Below, one piece after another: positions 56,031-64,000 of a stretch of DNA of 64,000 nucleotides. The stretch spans positions 3,410,001 through 3,474,000 of the forward strand of contig CAKKNE010000001.1 in assembly GCA_918797485.1 (NCBI GenBank), read 5' to 3'. The position numbers and the translations under genes were made by a program. Within the stretch, counting starts at the first letter, position 1, and each line of letters opens with the position of its first letter. The stretch is from Pelagomonas calceolata. Lineage: Eukaryota > Sar > Pelagophyceae > Pelagomonadales > Pelagomonadaceae. Below the pieces are notes generated by a model. That model was not told where the DNA came from and ran no database searches. It saw nothing but the letters and a program-made list of their open reading frames with translations.

Positions 56031-56916
56031 AATTTTAGTAGTGTCTGCGACGGACGGCCCCATGCCCCAGACGCGGGAACATATCCTACTAGCGAGGCAA
56101 GTCGGCATCCCGAAACTCGTCGTCTTCGTCAACAAGTGCGACGCGGTCGAGGACGAAGAATTACTTGAGCTCGTCGAGATGGAGGTGCAGGAGCTCCTCG
56201 AGTTCTACGAGTTCCCGGCGGAGGAGACGCCCATTGTTCGTGGGAGTGCATTGTGTGCGTTGGAGGGGACGAACGACACGTTGGGGAAGGAGGCCATCCT
56301 CGAGCTCATGAAGCACGTGGATGAATACATACCCTTACCTAAAAGAGACGTCGACAAGCCGTTCTTGATGCCCGTGGAGGACACCTTTTCGATTGCCGGT
56401 CGCGGGACTGTTGTGACTGGTCGTGTTGAGAGCGGTGTCCTGAAGACCGGGGACGAAGTTGAAATTTTAGGGCTGCAAGATGCGGTCAAGACGACGTGCA
56501 CGGGCGTCGAGATGTTCAAGAAGCAGTTGGACCGGGGCGAGGCGGGCGACAACGTCGGGGCGTTGCTGCGAGGCGTCAAGCGCGAAGACGTGCAACGAGG
56601 GCAAATTTTAGCGGCCCCGGGCACGGTCCCGACGAAGACGAAGTTCGAGGCCGAGGTCTATGTATTAACCAAGGAAGAGGGCGGGCGGCACACGCCCTTC
56701 TTCGCGAACTATAGGCCCCAGTTCTTCATCCGGACGGCGGACGTCACGGGGACCGTGTCGCTGCCGGAGGGCACGGAAATGGTCATGCCCGGGGACAACG
56801 CGACGCTGCACATCGAGCTCATCGCGCCCGTGGCGTTGACGGAGGGCCTGCGCTTCGCGTTGCGGGAAGGCGGCAAGACGGTCGGCGCGGGCGTCGTGTC
56901 GAAGATCACGGGCTAG
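55672..56916 (+). CDS. TUFM: Elongation factor Tu, mitochondrial
   Basis: 414 aa from ATG 55672. The presequence [22 protein letters not shown] is Arg-rich, amphipathic and lacks acidic residues, as for mitochondrial import. The GTPase is complete: G1 [10 protein letters not shown]2 [14 protein letters not shown]3 [16 protein letters not shown]4 [10 protein letters not shown]5 GSALCALEG. Domains 2 and 3 follow ([38 protein letters not shown]). It delivers aminoacyl-tRNA to organellar ribosomes. Confidence 0.96.
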
Positions 56917-57148
56917 GTGCTTCGGTGGCGTGCTGCGTAATTACTAGCTAGTACCCGTCCATTTTTCCATGGTCAACAATGAATGAAATAAAATGATTAA
57001 GAGCGGCCGCCCGAAGGATCTACCACGCGTGTTCGACGACGCTCGTCTAAGAAACGGAATAAAACCAAGAGGAAATCAAAAAGAATGCGCGGCGGCGTGA
57101 CCGTGACTGGGTTTCGTGGGACCGGTGTTGGCCCTTTCCTCGCGGCCT
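56917..57148. other. Convergent 3' junction
   Basis: A 232-bp gap between EF-Tu and the histidine phosphatase. It contains TAATTACTAGCTAGTA near 56938 and AATAAAATGATTAA near 56986, plausible 3'-end signals. No gene is seen. Confidence 0.35.
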
Positions 57149-58342
57149 CTACCACCCTTCACATCGAGCTGCCCGCTCGCGGCGCGCACTCACTGTGCGG
57201 CGCATCGGGAGGCTTTTGTCCATGCGCAGCCCGACGCCCTCCTCGCTGATCTTGCCGCACCACCAGTCGATGCTGTGGACTTTGCCCTCGATGGGCTCGA
57301 CCTTGGCCAGCTGCTCCTTGATGAAGGCCTCGCGCTCCTCGGGCGAGGCGAGGCGCGAGGGGTTGAGGTGGTGCCCGTGGCCCGGCACGAGGCTTTGCAG
57401 CGCCGGCTCCAGGTGCGAGGTGCGCGGCTGCGGCAGCGCGAGGTAGTCGACGAGCGTGTAGTCCTGGGCTTCGAGGCCGGCGCCGGCGTGCCTCACCACG
57501 CGCACCTGCCGCGTCGCCCACGGCGTGCACGGCGGCGAGCAGTCGGCCGGCTCGAGGCGGTACGCGCGCCGCGCCTCGTCCTTGACCAGCACCCAGAAGT
57601 CGCAGTTGCCCGGGTTGTACACCGCGTCGAACGTCTGCGGCGACCAGTTGAAGTAGCGCATCAGCAGCAGCCGCATCGTCAGCCCGTGCGTCACCACGAG
57701 CAGCGCGTCGTCCGGCCCGGCGCGCCGGCGCCGGAACAGGTCCTGCACGTCGAACGAGCCGCCCAGCAGCGAGTCCCAGAAGGAGGCCGCCCGGTCGTAC
57801 ACGTCGGCGCCGCTCTCGCCCGTCGGCCGGCGGTAGTAGAAGCGACCCACCTCCTCCGCCGTCTGCTTGTGGCGCGGCATGTCCTCGGCCACCTGGAAGT
57901 TCCCAAACTCCTGCTCGCGGACGCGCGGGTCGACGTGGACGCGGCGCACACGCACGTCGCCGAGGTTCTGCTGCAGCGCGTACAGCGTCTGCTGCGTGCG
58001 CTCGAACGGCGAGACGACGGCCGAGACGGTGCCGCCGCCGCCGAGCAGCCTGCGGAGGCGGTGGCCGGCGGCTCGGGCCTGCTCGCGACCCCGGGGCGTC
58101 AGCTCGCTCAGGTTGTCGGGCTTGCGGTTGGGGTTGTCCTCCTGGAGAATCGCGCAGCCCTCGAGGTTGTGCTGCGCCTCGCCGTGCCGGATGAAGATGA
58201 TCTTGCGCGGCAGCCGCCGCCACGCCAGCTCTCGCATCCCATCCTCCAGCCAGCAGAGGAGGACGCGGCGCGCCCGCTCACGAAAGAGGAGCGCAACCGA
58301 CAGGCCGGCGCACGCGAGCAGCTTGGAGGTGCCAGCCGGCAT
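57149..58342 (-). CDS. Histidine-phosphatase (phosphoglycerate-mutase superfamily) protein
   Basis: 397 aa from ATG 58342 (MPAGTSKLLACAGLSVALLF), with an N-terminal hydrophobic anchor. The catalytic core has KIIFIRHGEAQHNLEG (RHG phosphohistidine), LTPRGREQARAAGHRL, VSAVVSPFERTQQTL, and LLVVTHGLTMRLLLMRYF (second His). The insert DPRVREQEFGNFQ matches the eukaryotic PGAM-like group. A C-terminal ~110-residue region is not assigned. The upstream frame to 58576 repeats SLSSARD because of a DNA duplication and is probably not coding. High-GC antisense ORFs cover this gene but lack family content. Confidence 0.85.
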   Translation of the reverse strand: MPAGTSKLLACAGLSVALLFRERARRVLLCWLEDGMRELAWRRLPRKIIFIRHGEAQHNLEGCAILQEDNPNRKPDNLSELTPRGREQARAAGHRLRRLLGGGGTVSAVVSPFERTQQTLYALQQNLGDVRVRRVHVDPRVREQEFGNFQVAEDMPRHKQTAEEVGRFYYRRPTGESGADVYDRAASFWDSLLGGSFDVQDLFRRRRAGPDDALLVVTHGLTMRLLLMRYFNWSPQTFDAVYNPGNCDFWVLVKDEARRAYRLEPADCSPPCTPWATRQVRVVRHAGAGLEAQDYTLVDYLALPQPRTSHLEPALQSLVPGHGHHLNPSRLASPEEREAFIKEQLAKVEPIEGKVHSIDWWCGKISEEGVGLRMDKSLPMRRTVSARRERAARCEGW

Positions 58343-58351
58343 CGGAATCGG

Positions 58352-58571
58352 ATCTCTTGCACTAGATAAAGACACTCCGACCTGCCTTTCGCGTCGGCAG
58401 GCGTCCGACGGGGCTGCCCCAGCTAGGCAGAGGCTGCCTGTGCGGCGTTTTCGGATGCGCAGCGTGATGCTCCGATCGCTTGCGCCCTGCGAACGACGCG
58501 TGCGGCCGTGGGACCGCGACGGCGCGTGGCAGCTCGGAATCTCTCGATCTCTTGCACTAGATAAAGACACT
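58352..58571. repeat. Pair of identical 25-bp direct repeats
   Basis: A 25-base block with CTTGCACTAGATAAAGACAC at its core is identical at 58352-58376 and 58547-58571 (period 195 bp). The second is part of the promoter palindrome. Confidence 0.8.
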
Positions 58572-58574
58572 AGC
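58554..58574. promoter_or_regulatory. Divergent-promoter palindrome, copy 16
   Basis: GCACTAGATAAAGACACTAG followed by C lies in the 372-bp gap between starts at 58342 and 58715. It has the long arm AAAGACACTAGC with a variant short arm. Confidence 0.6.
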
Positions 58575-58714
58575 AAACTCGGCTTGTGCCGGTGTCCTAG
58601 CTCTATTTACGGCTAGCAGCGATCAGGAGCGGCCCGGGTATATTCATCGCAGCCGCGTTTTGTGCGGACAGCCCGCGCTGCGCCAGACCTGCACCCTCAG
58701 CAGAGCACAGAGCC

Positions 58715-60142
58715 ATGAGCCACTTCGCCCCGCGGCACGACGCTGCATCGCTGGGCACCGTCGGCGTCAAGATCGACGTCGTAAATGGGTTATCAGTAAA
58801 AGAGGCCCACGCCAAGATCGTCGACGAGCACGGCCGGACCCTGGCCAAGAACGACAACGTCAAGAGCGTCGGAGACACGCTTTCATTAGATGCGCAGCCC
58901 CTCCAGTTCGAGGCGCTCGCATCGCTCCAGGGCCCGCTCAAACTCGAGATCCGCGAGCCTGGTAGACTGTACGGCTCGACGGTCGCGTCGTGCACCCTAC
59001 CACTAGACGCCGTGTTGTTACCCTTCGAGGCCGACGTGGAGCTGCCGCTCCAGCCGAAGGGCAGCCTCAAGGCGACGATCTACTTTGCGGATCGACGGCC
59101 GCTCTATGGCTTGGACCTGCGCGCGGCGGCGGCGCGCGGTCGCAATGACGTCCCGGCCGTCGTCGCCGCGTGCTGCGCCTGCCTCGACGCGCTGCCTCCA
59201 GCGAAGCAGCGCGGGCTCTACCGCGTACCGGGCGACAACGCGGAAGTATCAAGGGTGAGGGACGCCCTCGACGCGTCCAGATCTTTTGAGGATGCCTTGC
59301 GAGTCGTTCAAAGCGCGGAGCCAAGTGTAGTTGCGTCGGCGCTCAAGCTCTACCTTAAAGAATTAACGCCCGCGGTACTACGGTGCTCGTCGCGGGCTTA
59401 TGCCGCGTTCACGGCCTCGCAATCCCCATCAAAGCTGCGCGACGCCGTCAGACTATTACCGCCCCACGCGCACTCAACAACAAAGCACCTCTTCGGACAT
59501 CTACGCCGCGTCGCCGACCAGAGCGAGGAGAACAAGATGACGCCGGGCAATCTGGGCGTCTGCTTCGGACCGACGCTGTGCCACGGCGACGACGATTTGA
59601 GTAGCATGGACGCGCACAACGCTATTGTACAAGGTTTGGTGGAGCACTTCGACAGCGTCTTCGCTCCCGAAGTTGACGCCTTCGACGCGCACTTCGACGC
59701 CCTTGCAACGGGAGACACGCTCGACAAGGATGGGTTTGAAGCATTAGCCTACGCGCTCGGGTGCTTCCCCGCCGTCGACGCGGACGCGTTCGCCGACCTC
59801 CCGCGGCGTTGTGAGGATGGCCGGGTTTCTAGGGATGAGTGTCGCGCGTGGTGGGCGCGGCGCGGGCGCGCGACGCCGCCTCCCCTGAATGCGGCGTCGT
59901 ACACGATGGTCGCCTTCTTCTTGAATTATGATGAGAGGCGGGCGGGCGTCCTCGACGACGAGGGTTTTGCGGGGTTGTACCAGGGGCTGCTGGACGCTGG
60001 GTATCAGTTAGCGGGGCCCGAGGCGCTGCTGGCGGAGATGGGCGGGACTTCGTTCCGGGACTTCGTGGGGTGGTTCGAGGGGCTCTGCGCCGCGGCTGAC
60101 GTCGACGAGCTGTGCGCGGCGGCGGACGTCGTCGACATTTGA
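58715..60142 (+). CDS. C2-RhoGAP protein with EF-hand-like C-terminus
   Basis: 475 aa from ATG 58715. Residues about 15-130 look like a C2 beta sandwich (VGVKIDVVNGLSVKEAHAKIV ... LKLEIREPGRLYG). Residues about 140-320 are RhoGAP: the arginine finger is in RGLYRVPGDNAEV, followed by VASALKLYLKELTPAVL and ENKMTPGNLGVCFGPTL. The C-terminal ~150 residues are EF-hand-like helices without perfect loops (DTLDKDGFEALAYALG; RAGVLDDEGFAGLYQ). It stimulates GTP hydrolysis by Rho-family GTPases, probably at membranes via C2. Confidence 0.86.
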   Translation: MSHFAPRHDAASLGTVGVKIDVVNGLSVKEAHAKIVDEHGRTLAKNDNVKSVGDTLSLDAQPLQFEALASLQGPLKLEIREPGRLYGSTVASCTLPLDAVLLPFEADVELPLQPKGSLKATIYFADRRPLYGLDLRAAAARGRNDVPAVVAACCACLDALPPAKQRGLYRVPGDNAEVSRVRDALDASRSFEDALRVVQSAEPSVVASALKLYLKELTPAVLRCSSRAYAAFTASQSPSKLRDAVRLLPPHAHSTTKHLFGHLRRVADQSEENKMTPGNLGVCFGPTLCHGDDDLSSMDAHNAIVQGLVEHFDSVFAPEVDAFDAHFDALATGDTLDKDGFEALAYALGCFPAVDADAFADLPRRCEDGRVSRDECRAWWARRGRATPPPLNAASYTMVAFFLNYDERRAGVLDDEGFAGLYQGLLDAGYQLAGPEALLAEMGGTSFRDFVGWFEGLCAAADVDELCAAADVVDI

Positions 60143-60172
60143 TGTGACTTATTTTGTGTGTAATATGTTCTA

Positions 60173-60877
60173 TTAATAGAAGCCCACGTGCGCCCAGAAG
60201 AAGACGATGTGGCGGACCATCTCCGGTGGGAGGCCTAGCTTGGGGACGAAGATCGCGACGAGCGCGTCGGCGTGCTGCTTCTCGTGAGCCTTGAACCCGC
60301 CCGGCGTGTCGTGGATCTTCTGGAGGTAGGGGTTGTGGAAAGGTGGCTTCAGGTAGCTCATGTCGGCGCCGGCGCGTAGTAAAATCGGCGCGACGCGACG
60401 AGCGGCCTTGAATCCACAAATTCCCGGCTCCCTATACCAGCACTCTGCGGGACCTCGAGGGTCAGGATCCTTAAGAGGCGACCTTCCATGGCAGTTTTTC
60501 GTGGGGCGCGCGCCCGCATTAAGAAGCAATATCGCGATTCTGTCTGCTGCATAGCGATGAAGTGTCAAATAATGCAACGGCGTGTTGCCGTACTCGTTGG
60601 CCACAGTCGCGTCAGCACCCGCCTCAAGAAGAGCCTCGACAACACCGACATAGTCTTCTCTGCCGGTGTCCACACCACTGAATCCGCACGCCTCGAAAAG
60701 CACTGGCATGCCACGCTCGTCTGGGCTCTCGGGGTCGGCGCCCGCGGCCAGCAACTGGCGCACAACATCGGCCCGCCCCTCGAAGCACGCCCTTTGGAGC
60801 GCCGGAAATTGTGGTCTTTCCTCCTCAGGGAGACGCGCCCAGGTACCGTCAGACTCGTAACCGTCTGAATCCCACAT
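60173..60877 (-). CDS. Ankyrin-repeat protein
   Basis: 234 aa from ATG 60877 (MWDSDGYESDGTW). Three to four ankyrin repeats: FPALQRACFEGRADVVRQLL with AAGADPESPDERG, VEALLEAGADATVANEYGNT with PLHYLTLHRYAADR, and APILLRAGADMSYLKPP. The C-terminus has helices ending FWAHVGFY. It is a protein-interaction scaffold with unknown partner. It is convergent with the C2-RhoGAP gene (30 bp between stops). Confidence 0.8.
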   Translation of the reverse strand: MWDSDGYESDGTWARLPEEERPQFPALQRACFEGRADVVRQLLAAGADPESPDERGMPVLFEACGFSGVDTGREDYVGVVEALLEAGADATVANEYGNTPLHYLTLHRYAADRIAILLLNAGARPTKNCHGRSPLKDPDPRGPAECWYREPGICGFKAARRVAPILLRAGADMSYLKPPFHNPYLQKIHDTPGGFKAHEKQHADALVAIFVPKLGLPPEMVRHIVFFWAHVGFY

Positions 60878-61023
60878 TTTGATTTTTAATTCCCCACAGC
60901 ACTCACAATTCCAGGCCGGCCGACCGCCAGTGATCGCCTCCGATTAAAATGCGTCTGATTCCTTGCTCATAGCCCCCCCTAGGTCTACGCCGCGGCGGCG
61001 CACGAGTTTTAAGTCAGTCGTGG

Positions 61024-61043
61024 GGTAGCGGTAAGACACTAGC
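61024..61043. promoter_or_regulatory. Divergent-promoter palindrome, copy 17
   Basis: GGTAGCGGTAAGACACTAGC has a perfect long arm and nearly intact short arm. It lies in the 333-bp gap between starts at 60877 and 61211. Nothing else is seen. Confidence 0.65.
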
Positions 61044-61210
61044 AAGCCAAGCAAGTCGGTGAACATCGCTGCACTTGCTGTACCGGTGCCTATAAATACC
61101 TATAAGCGAGTTTCCCAGAAGCTCTACGATAGCGCATCAAGCGGCCGCATCAACTGCAGCCCAGCGCTGGCCTCACACAAAGCTCTCAGCACACTGCACA
61201 CTGGGCAAAC

Positions 61211-62311
61211 ATGCACTGCGCATTCCTCGTCGTGGCCGTCCTGCGGACGACGCACGCATTCATCGTCTCGCAGCCACGCGTCGGCTCTCGTGCGGCCGCG
61301 TCGAAGACGCCATCGCCGCGACGACGGCCGCTGCACCTGCGCAGCACCAATGATGAAACCACAACATTTGAGCTCGTCGCAACAAACGGGGGTCGCCTCG
61401 ACGCCGTGCTGGCCGAGGCCTACCCCGAGCGGTCGCGCAGCGAGTGGGGCGACTTTGTGAAGCTGGGCTACGTCACAGTGAACGACACGCCGTGCACGAA
61501 GAAGGCCGCGACCGTCAAGGAACGCGACGCCATCGTCGTCGAGCTGCCCGCGTCCACGTTACAGGGAGACGAAAGGACGTGCATCGCAGAGGACCTACCG
61601 CTCGACCTCCTCCTCGAGGACGACCATTTGATGGTGGTGAACAAGGAAGCGGGCATGGTCACGCACCCGGCCCCGGGGCACCGGACGGGCACTCTCGCGA
61701 ACGCCGTGGCGGGCTACTGCGCCCATGACGCCGAGGGGATGGAAAGCGGACGGCCGGGCATCGTGCACCGCCTAGATAGGTTCACGAGCGGGTGCGTCGT
61801 CGTGGCGCGCGACTCGGAGGCGCGGCGGTCGCTCCAGAAGCAGTTTGCCGATCGGACGGTCTCCAAGTTATATTTGGCCGTCGTCGCGCGGCCGCCGCCC
61901 GAGACCGAGAGCGATGCAGATGAGCTTGTGATTGATGAACCGATCGGTCGTCATCCTATTCACCGCGAGCGCATGGCCGTCGTGGAGGGAGGCCGGCGCG
62001 CTGTATCCAGAGTGCGCGTGCTCGCGACGGACGGGAGGAGGTGCGTCGTCCAGGTCGCGATCGAGACGGGCCGCACGCACCAGATCCGCGTCCATTTAGC
62101 CCACGTCGGCGCGCCGGTGCTCGGCGATATTGTGTATGGCGACGCCTCGGCGAACGACCGCGCCGCGAAGGCGCCTTTGTCTGTGACGAGGCCGCTCCTG
62201 CACGCGTGGCGGCTGGGCTTCGACCACCCCGTTTCAAGGAAGCGCGTCGAGGTCGTGGCGCCGCCTCCCCCCGACTTGGCGCGAGCGGTCCGGCAGGTGA
62301 GCGGCCGATGA
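61211..62311 (+). CDS. RluD-type 23S rRNA pseudouridine synthase, plastid-targeted
   Basis: 366 aa from ATG 61211. The presequence CAFLVVAVLRTTHAF-IVSQPRVGSRAAASK has a signal core, Ala-Phe junction and basic Ser-rich transit peptide typical of stramenopile plastid import. An S4-like domain follows (RLDAVLAEAYPERSRSEWGDFV). The catalytic motif is HRLDRFTSGCVVVARD (the catalytic Asp). GRTHQIRVHLAHVGAPVLGD completes the family. It isomerises uridine in organellar rRNA. Confidence 0.92.
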   Translation: MHCAFLVVAVLRTTHAFIVSQPRVGSRAAASKTPSPRRRPLHLRSTNDETTTFELVATNGGRLDAVLAEAYPERSRSEWGDFVKLGYVTVNDTPCTKKAATVKERDAIVVELPASTLQGDERTCIAEDLPLDLLLEDDHLMVVNKEAGMVTHPAPGHRTGTLANAVAGYCAHDAEGMESGRPGIVHRLDRFTSGCVVVARDSEARRSLQKQFADRTVSKLYLAVVARPPPETESDADELVIDEPIGRHPIHRERMAVVEGGRRAVSRVRVLATDGRRCVVQVAIETGRTHQIRVHLAHVGAPVLGDIVYGDASANDRAAKAPLSVTRPLLHAWRLGFDHPVSRKRVEVVAPPPPDLARAVRQVSGR

Positions 62312-62410
62312 CATGTTGTGATTCACTAACAATAATAATAAGAGTCCTGGCGGCCGCGTCTTCCGTCTTCGCCGCGGCGCGCGCCGATGGCGCCGTCCCG
62401 GGGTGGCCGA

Positions 62411-64000
62411 CTACGGACCGGGATTGCGGTACCACACGACGCCCAACCCAACGTCCTCGCCCAAACCTTCTTCGGACGTTACTATATCAAAAGCGCCGTC
62501 GCCGTCGACGTCGGCGACGCGCACCAAATCGAACTTCGCCCCATCTTGACCAGCGACGTCGACGGGGTCGCATTGGGCCGTCCACGGCTGCGACGGGTCC
62601 CTTCTTAAGTAAAACACTCCGAGCTTTTCATCGGTCGCGTCCTCGCACGATATGACTAGTTCGGGCGCGCCGTCTCCATCGAGGTCGCCCGCCGTCACTG
62701 ATTTCACAGTCGTCCCGATGTCGATATCAGATACGTCGCATCGCAAATGGGTAGAAGACCAGGTCTGGGTCTTATCTCCCGAAGGAGCTTCTAGTACCAC
62801 AACACCTGTGCGCTCCTCCGCGACGACGACGTCCACACTCCCCGTGCCGTACAAATCTACCAGATCGAGCATCATCACCCGCATCGAGACGTCACCAAGC
62901 ATGCGGTGGTGGGGCCAGTCACTGCCATCCAACACTCCGGGGTTCTCGAGCCAAAAAACGCCGGGGCCATCCTTCGTCCCGCGAAACGACACGACCGCAT
63001 CCACTAACCCGTCCCCATCAACATCGTGCGCCGCGAGGGACATGACCCACCGCTCTTCGATGGACGAGCTGATCGGAACGTAGGTCCACTTTGTCGCGTC
63101 GCGCGCGTCGGAACCTTGTTTGAGTACCGCCACAGAGACGGGGCTCTCCTTGGCCCCGACGACGATATCTGTCAAACCGTCCCCGTCGACATCCGTCGAC
63201 GAGGACGCCATCCACTTGCCCACGCCTTCCAGTAATTCCAGCGTCGTCCATTCACCAAACAGATCGGGTGGAGCGAAGTGCAACCTCACGAAGCCCGCGC
63301 CCCAGCTCCCGACCTTCCCCGCCATCCAGCCGCCGGCCTCGGCGCAGCTCACGATGTCTATCAGACCGTCTCCATCGAGGTCGACGAATTCCGCATCTTC
63401 AATTCCGTCCTGGCTCAGTAGGTCTGTTCTATCAGTAAGATTGGCGATGACGACGCGGGGCCACGCCGTTTCACTATCGCCAGGATTGAGGTACGCGGCC
63501 ACCACCCCAGACTCCTCCCAGGGGATGGCGAGGTCGAGAAACCCGTCGCCATCGGCGTCGGCGAGGTGGCTGCCGTCGGCGCCTCGTAGTGATGCGTCGA
63601 CGGTGAAGCGGGCCCAGCCCGTCGTCGGGGTTGGTGATTGTGTGAGTGTCGGTTGCAATGACGGCGCCGGCGACGGTGGTGTGGTCGTCGGTAGTGACGA
63701 CGGCGTGCGCGACGGTAGAGGAGTAGGATGTGGCGTCGGAGCGATGACGGGAGATGCCGTCGGGTTGCCCGGTTTCACTGAAGGCGACGGTGTTGGTGAA
63801 GGCGAGGGCTTCGGCGCAGGAGCCGATGATGAGGGCGCGGACGACGGCATCGACGACGGCGATGGTTGGCTCCGCTTCTTTTTTTTATCAGAGGACACGC
63901 CAAAGACATACCCCAACGCACCAGCACAAGCCATGACAACCACCAACCCCGCGAGCAGCCACCGCCGCCGCTTCCACTTCCACGCTTCTTTACGAGCCAT
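62411..64000 (-). CDS. Type II membrane protein with FG-GAP/VCBS repeats
   Basis: 529 aa from an ATG at the very last bases of the window (64000), so a longer start outside cannot be excluded. A basic N-terminus (MARKEAWKWKRRRW) precedes a single membrane segment (LLAGLVVVMACAGALGYVFG), then a Ser/Pro/Thr-rich stalk (PSPSPTPSPSVKPG) and about seven FG-GAP/VCBS-type repeats with calcium-binding DxDGDGxxD loops (HLADADGDGFLDLAI; DLDGDGLIDIVSC; DVDGDGLTDIVVG). The fold is a beta propeller for cell-surface or lumenal interaction. Similar repeats occur in secreted algal proteins. The function is unknown. Confidence 0.85.
   Translation of the reverse strand: MARKEAWKWKRRRWLLAGLVVVMACAGALGYVFGVSSDKKKKRSQPSPSSMPSSAPSSSAPAPKPSPSPTPSPSVKPGNPTASPVIAPTPHPTPLPSRTPSSLPTTTPPSPAPSLQPTLTQSPTPTTGWARFTVDASLRGADGSHLADADGDGFLDLAIPWEESGVVAAYLNPGDSETAWPRVVIANLTDRTDLLSQDGIEDAEFVDLDGDGLIDIVSCAEAGGWMAGKVGSWGAGFVRLHFAPPDLFGEWTTLELLEGVGKWMASSSTDVDGDGLTDIVVGAKESPVSVAVLKQGSDARDATKWTYVPISSSIEERWVMSLAAHDVDGDGLVDAVVSFRGTKDGPGVFWLENPGVLDGSDWPHHRMLGDVSMRVMMLDLVDLYGTGSVDVVVAEERTGVVVLEAPSGDKTQTWSSTHLRCDVSDIDIGTTVKSVTAGDLDGDGAPELVISCEDATDEKLGVFYLRRDPSQPWTAQCDPVDVAGQDGAKFDLVRVADVDGDGAFDIVTSEEGLGEDVGLGVVWYRNPGP

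Noticed and set aside
57116-58369. Long open frames on the plus strand over the histidine phosphatase gene
   Set aside because: They have no family motif and Arg/Leu-rich composition; such mirror frames are expected in GC-rich coding DNA.
1-64000. CRISPR array, prophage or bacterial operon
   Set aside because: No regularly spaced repeats, no phage structural genes, introns present, and alternating strands with eukaryotic protein families.

Overview
The window is nuclear DNA of a eukaryote with a compact, GC-rich genome, most likely a pelagophyte or related stramenopile alga of the Aureococcus/Pelagomonas type. The sequence shows 45 protein genes in 64 kb, mostly intron-poor; N-terminal presequences ending in an Ala-Phe motif (for example THAF at 30497 and 61211) that fit bipartite plastid targeting; SUMO, Elongin-B, kinesin, DHHC and RhoGAP proteins; and short transposon-like introns of the introner type. 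The species assignment is inference. I saw no tRNA, rRNA, CRISPR array, transposase or virus.

Layout, left to right. 1-5445: partial membrane protein, small presequence protein, a truncated OCRL-like gene, DUF218 protein, membrane-anchored nucleotidyltransferase. 5464-10615: SUMO, TPR-glycosyltransferase, small secreted protein, Elongin-B-like, nucleotide-sugar transporter, small membrane protein. 10905-17535: two 2OG-Fe(II) oxygenase genes, an unknown protein, and a PUB-UBA-UBX-E2 fusion. 18028-26312: SAM/cold-shock/coiled-coil protein, membrane coiled-coil protein, YqaJ nuclease, DHHC protein, topoisomerase III, small membrane protein. 26799-36677: ABC transporter, 83-aa protein, organellar release factor 1, alpha/beta hydrolase, SulP transporter, small three-exon membrane protein. 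36868-49609: nucleotidyltransferase-HAD-kinase fusion, glycosyltransferase-like, UbiC-like, BRO1, EF-hand, sulfotransferase, kinesin. 49728-64000: orphan, CutC-like, secreted DUF protein, RRM, EFG1-like, mitochondrial EF-Tu, histidine phosphatase, C2-RhoGAP, ankyrin, RluD-like, and an FG-GAP membrane protein reaching the window end.

Two genome-scale patterns stand out. First, genes alternate strand almost perfectly, so gaps are either very short convergent 3' junctions (often 14-70 bp) or divergent promoters of 250-500 bp. Most divergent promoters carry one copy of an imperfect palindrome, GCTAGTGTCTTAC-N-CGCTAGC or its reverse, a candidate shared bidirectional-promoter element. Second, almost every intron I could reconstruct is a short DNA-transposon-like introner. 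The best copies have 15-bp terminal inverted repeats (CTGTGTGGAAATCAA ... TTGATTTCCACACAG) and 8-bp target duplications. The 5' splice site (GT or GC) is the first two bases of the left target copy, and the 3' AG is the end of the element, so splicing removes the element plus one target copy and restores the reading frame.

I found no functional operons. Most genes are housekeeping or cell-biological: ubiquitin/SUMO, glycosylation, organelle translation, transport and cytoskeleton.
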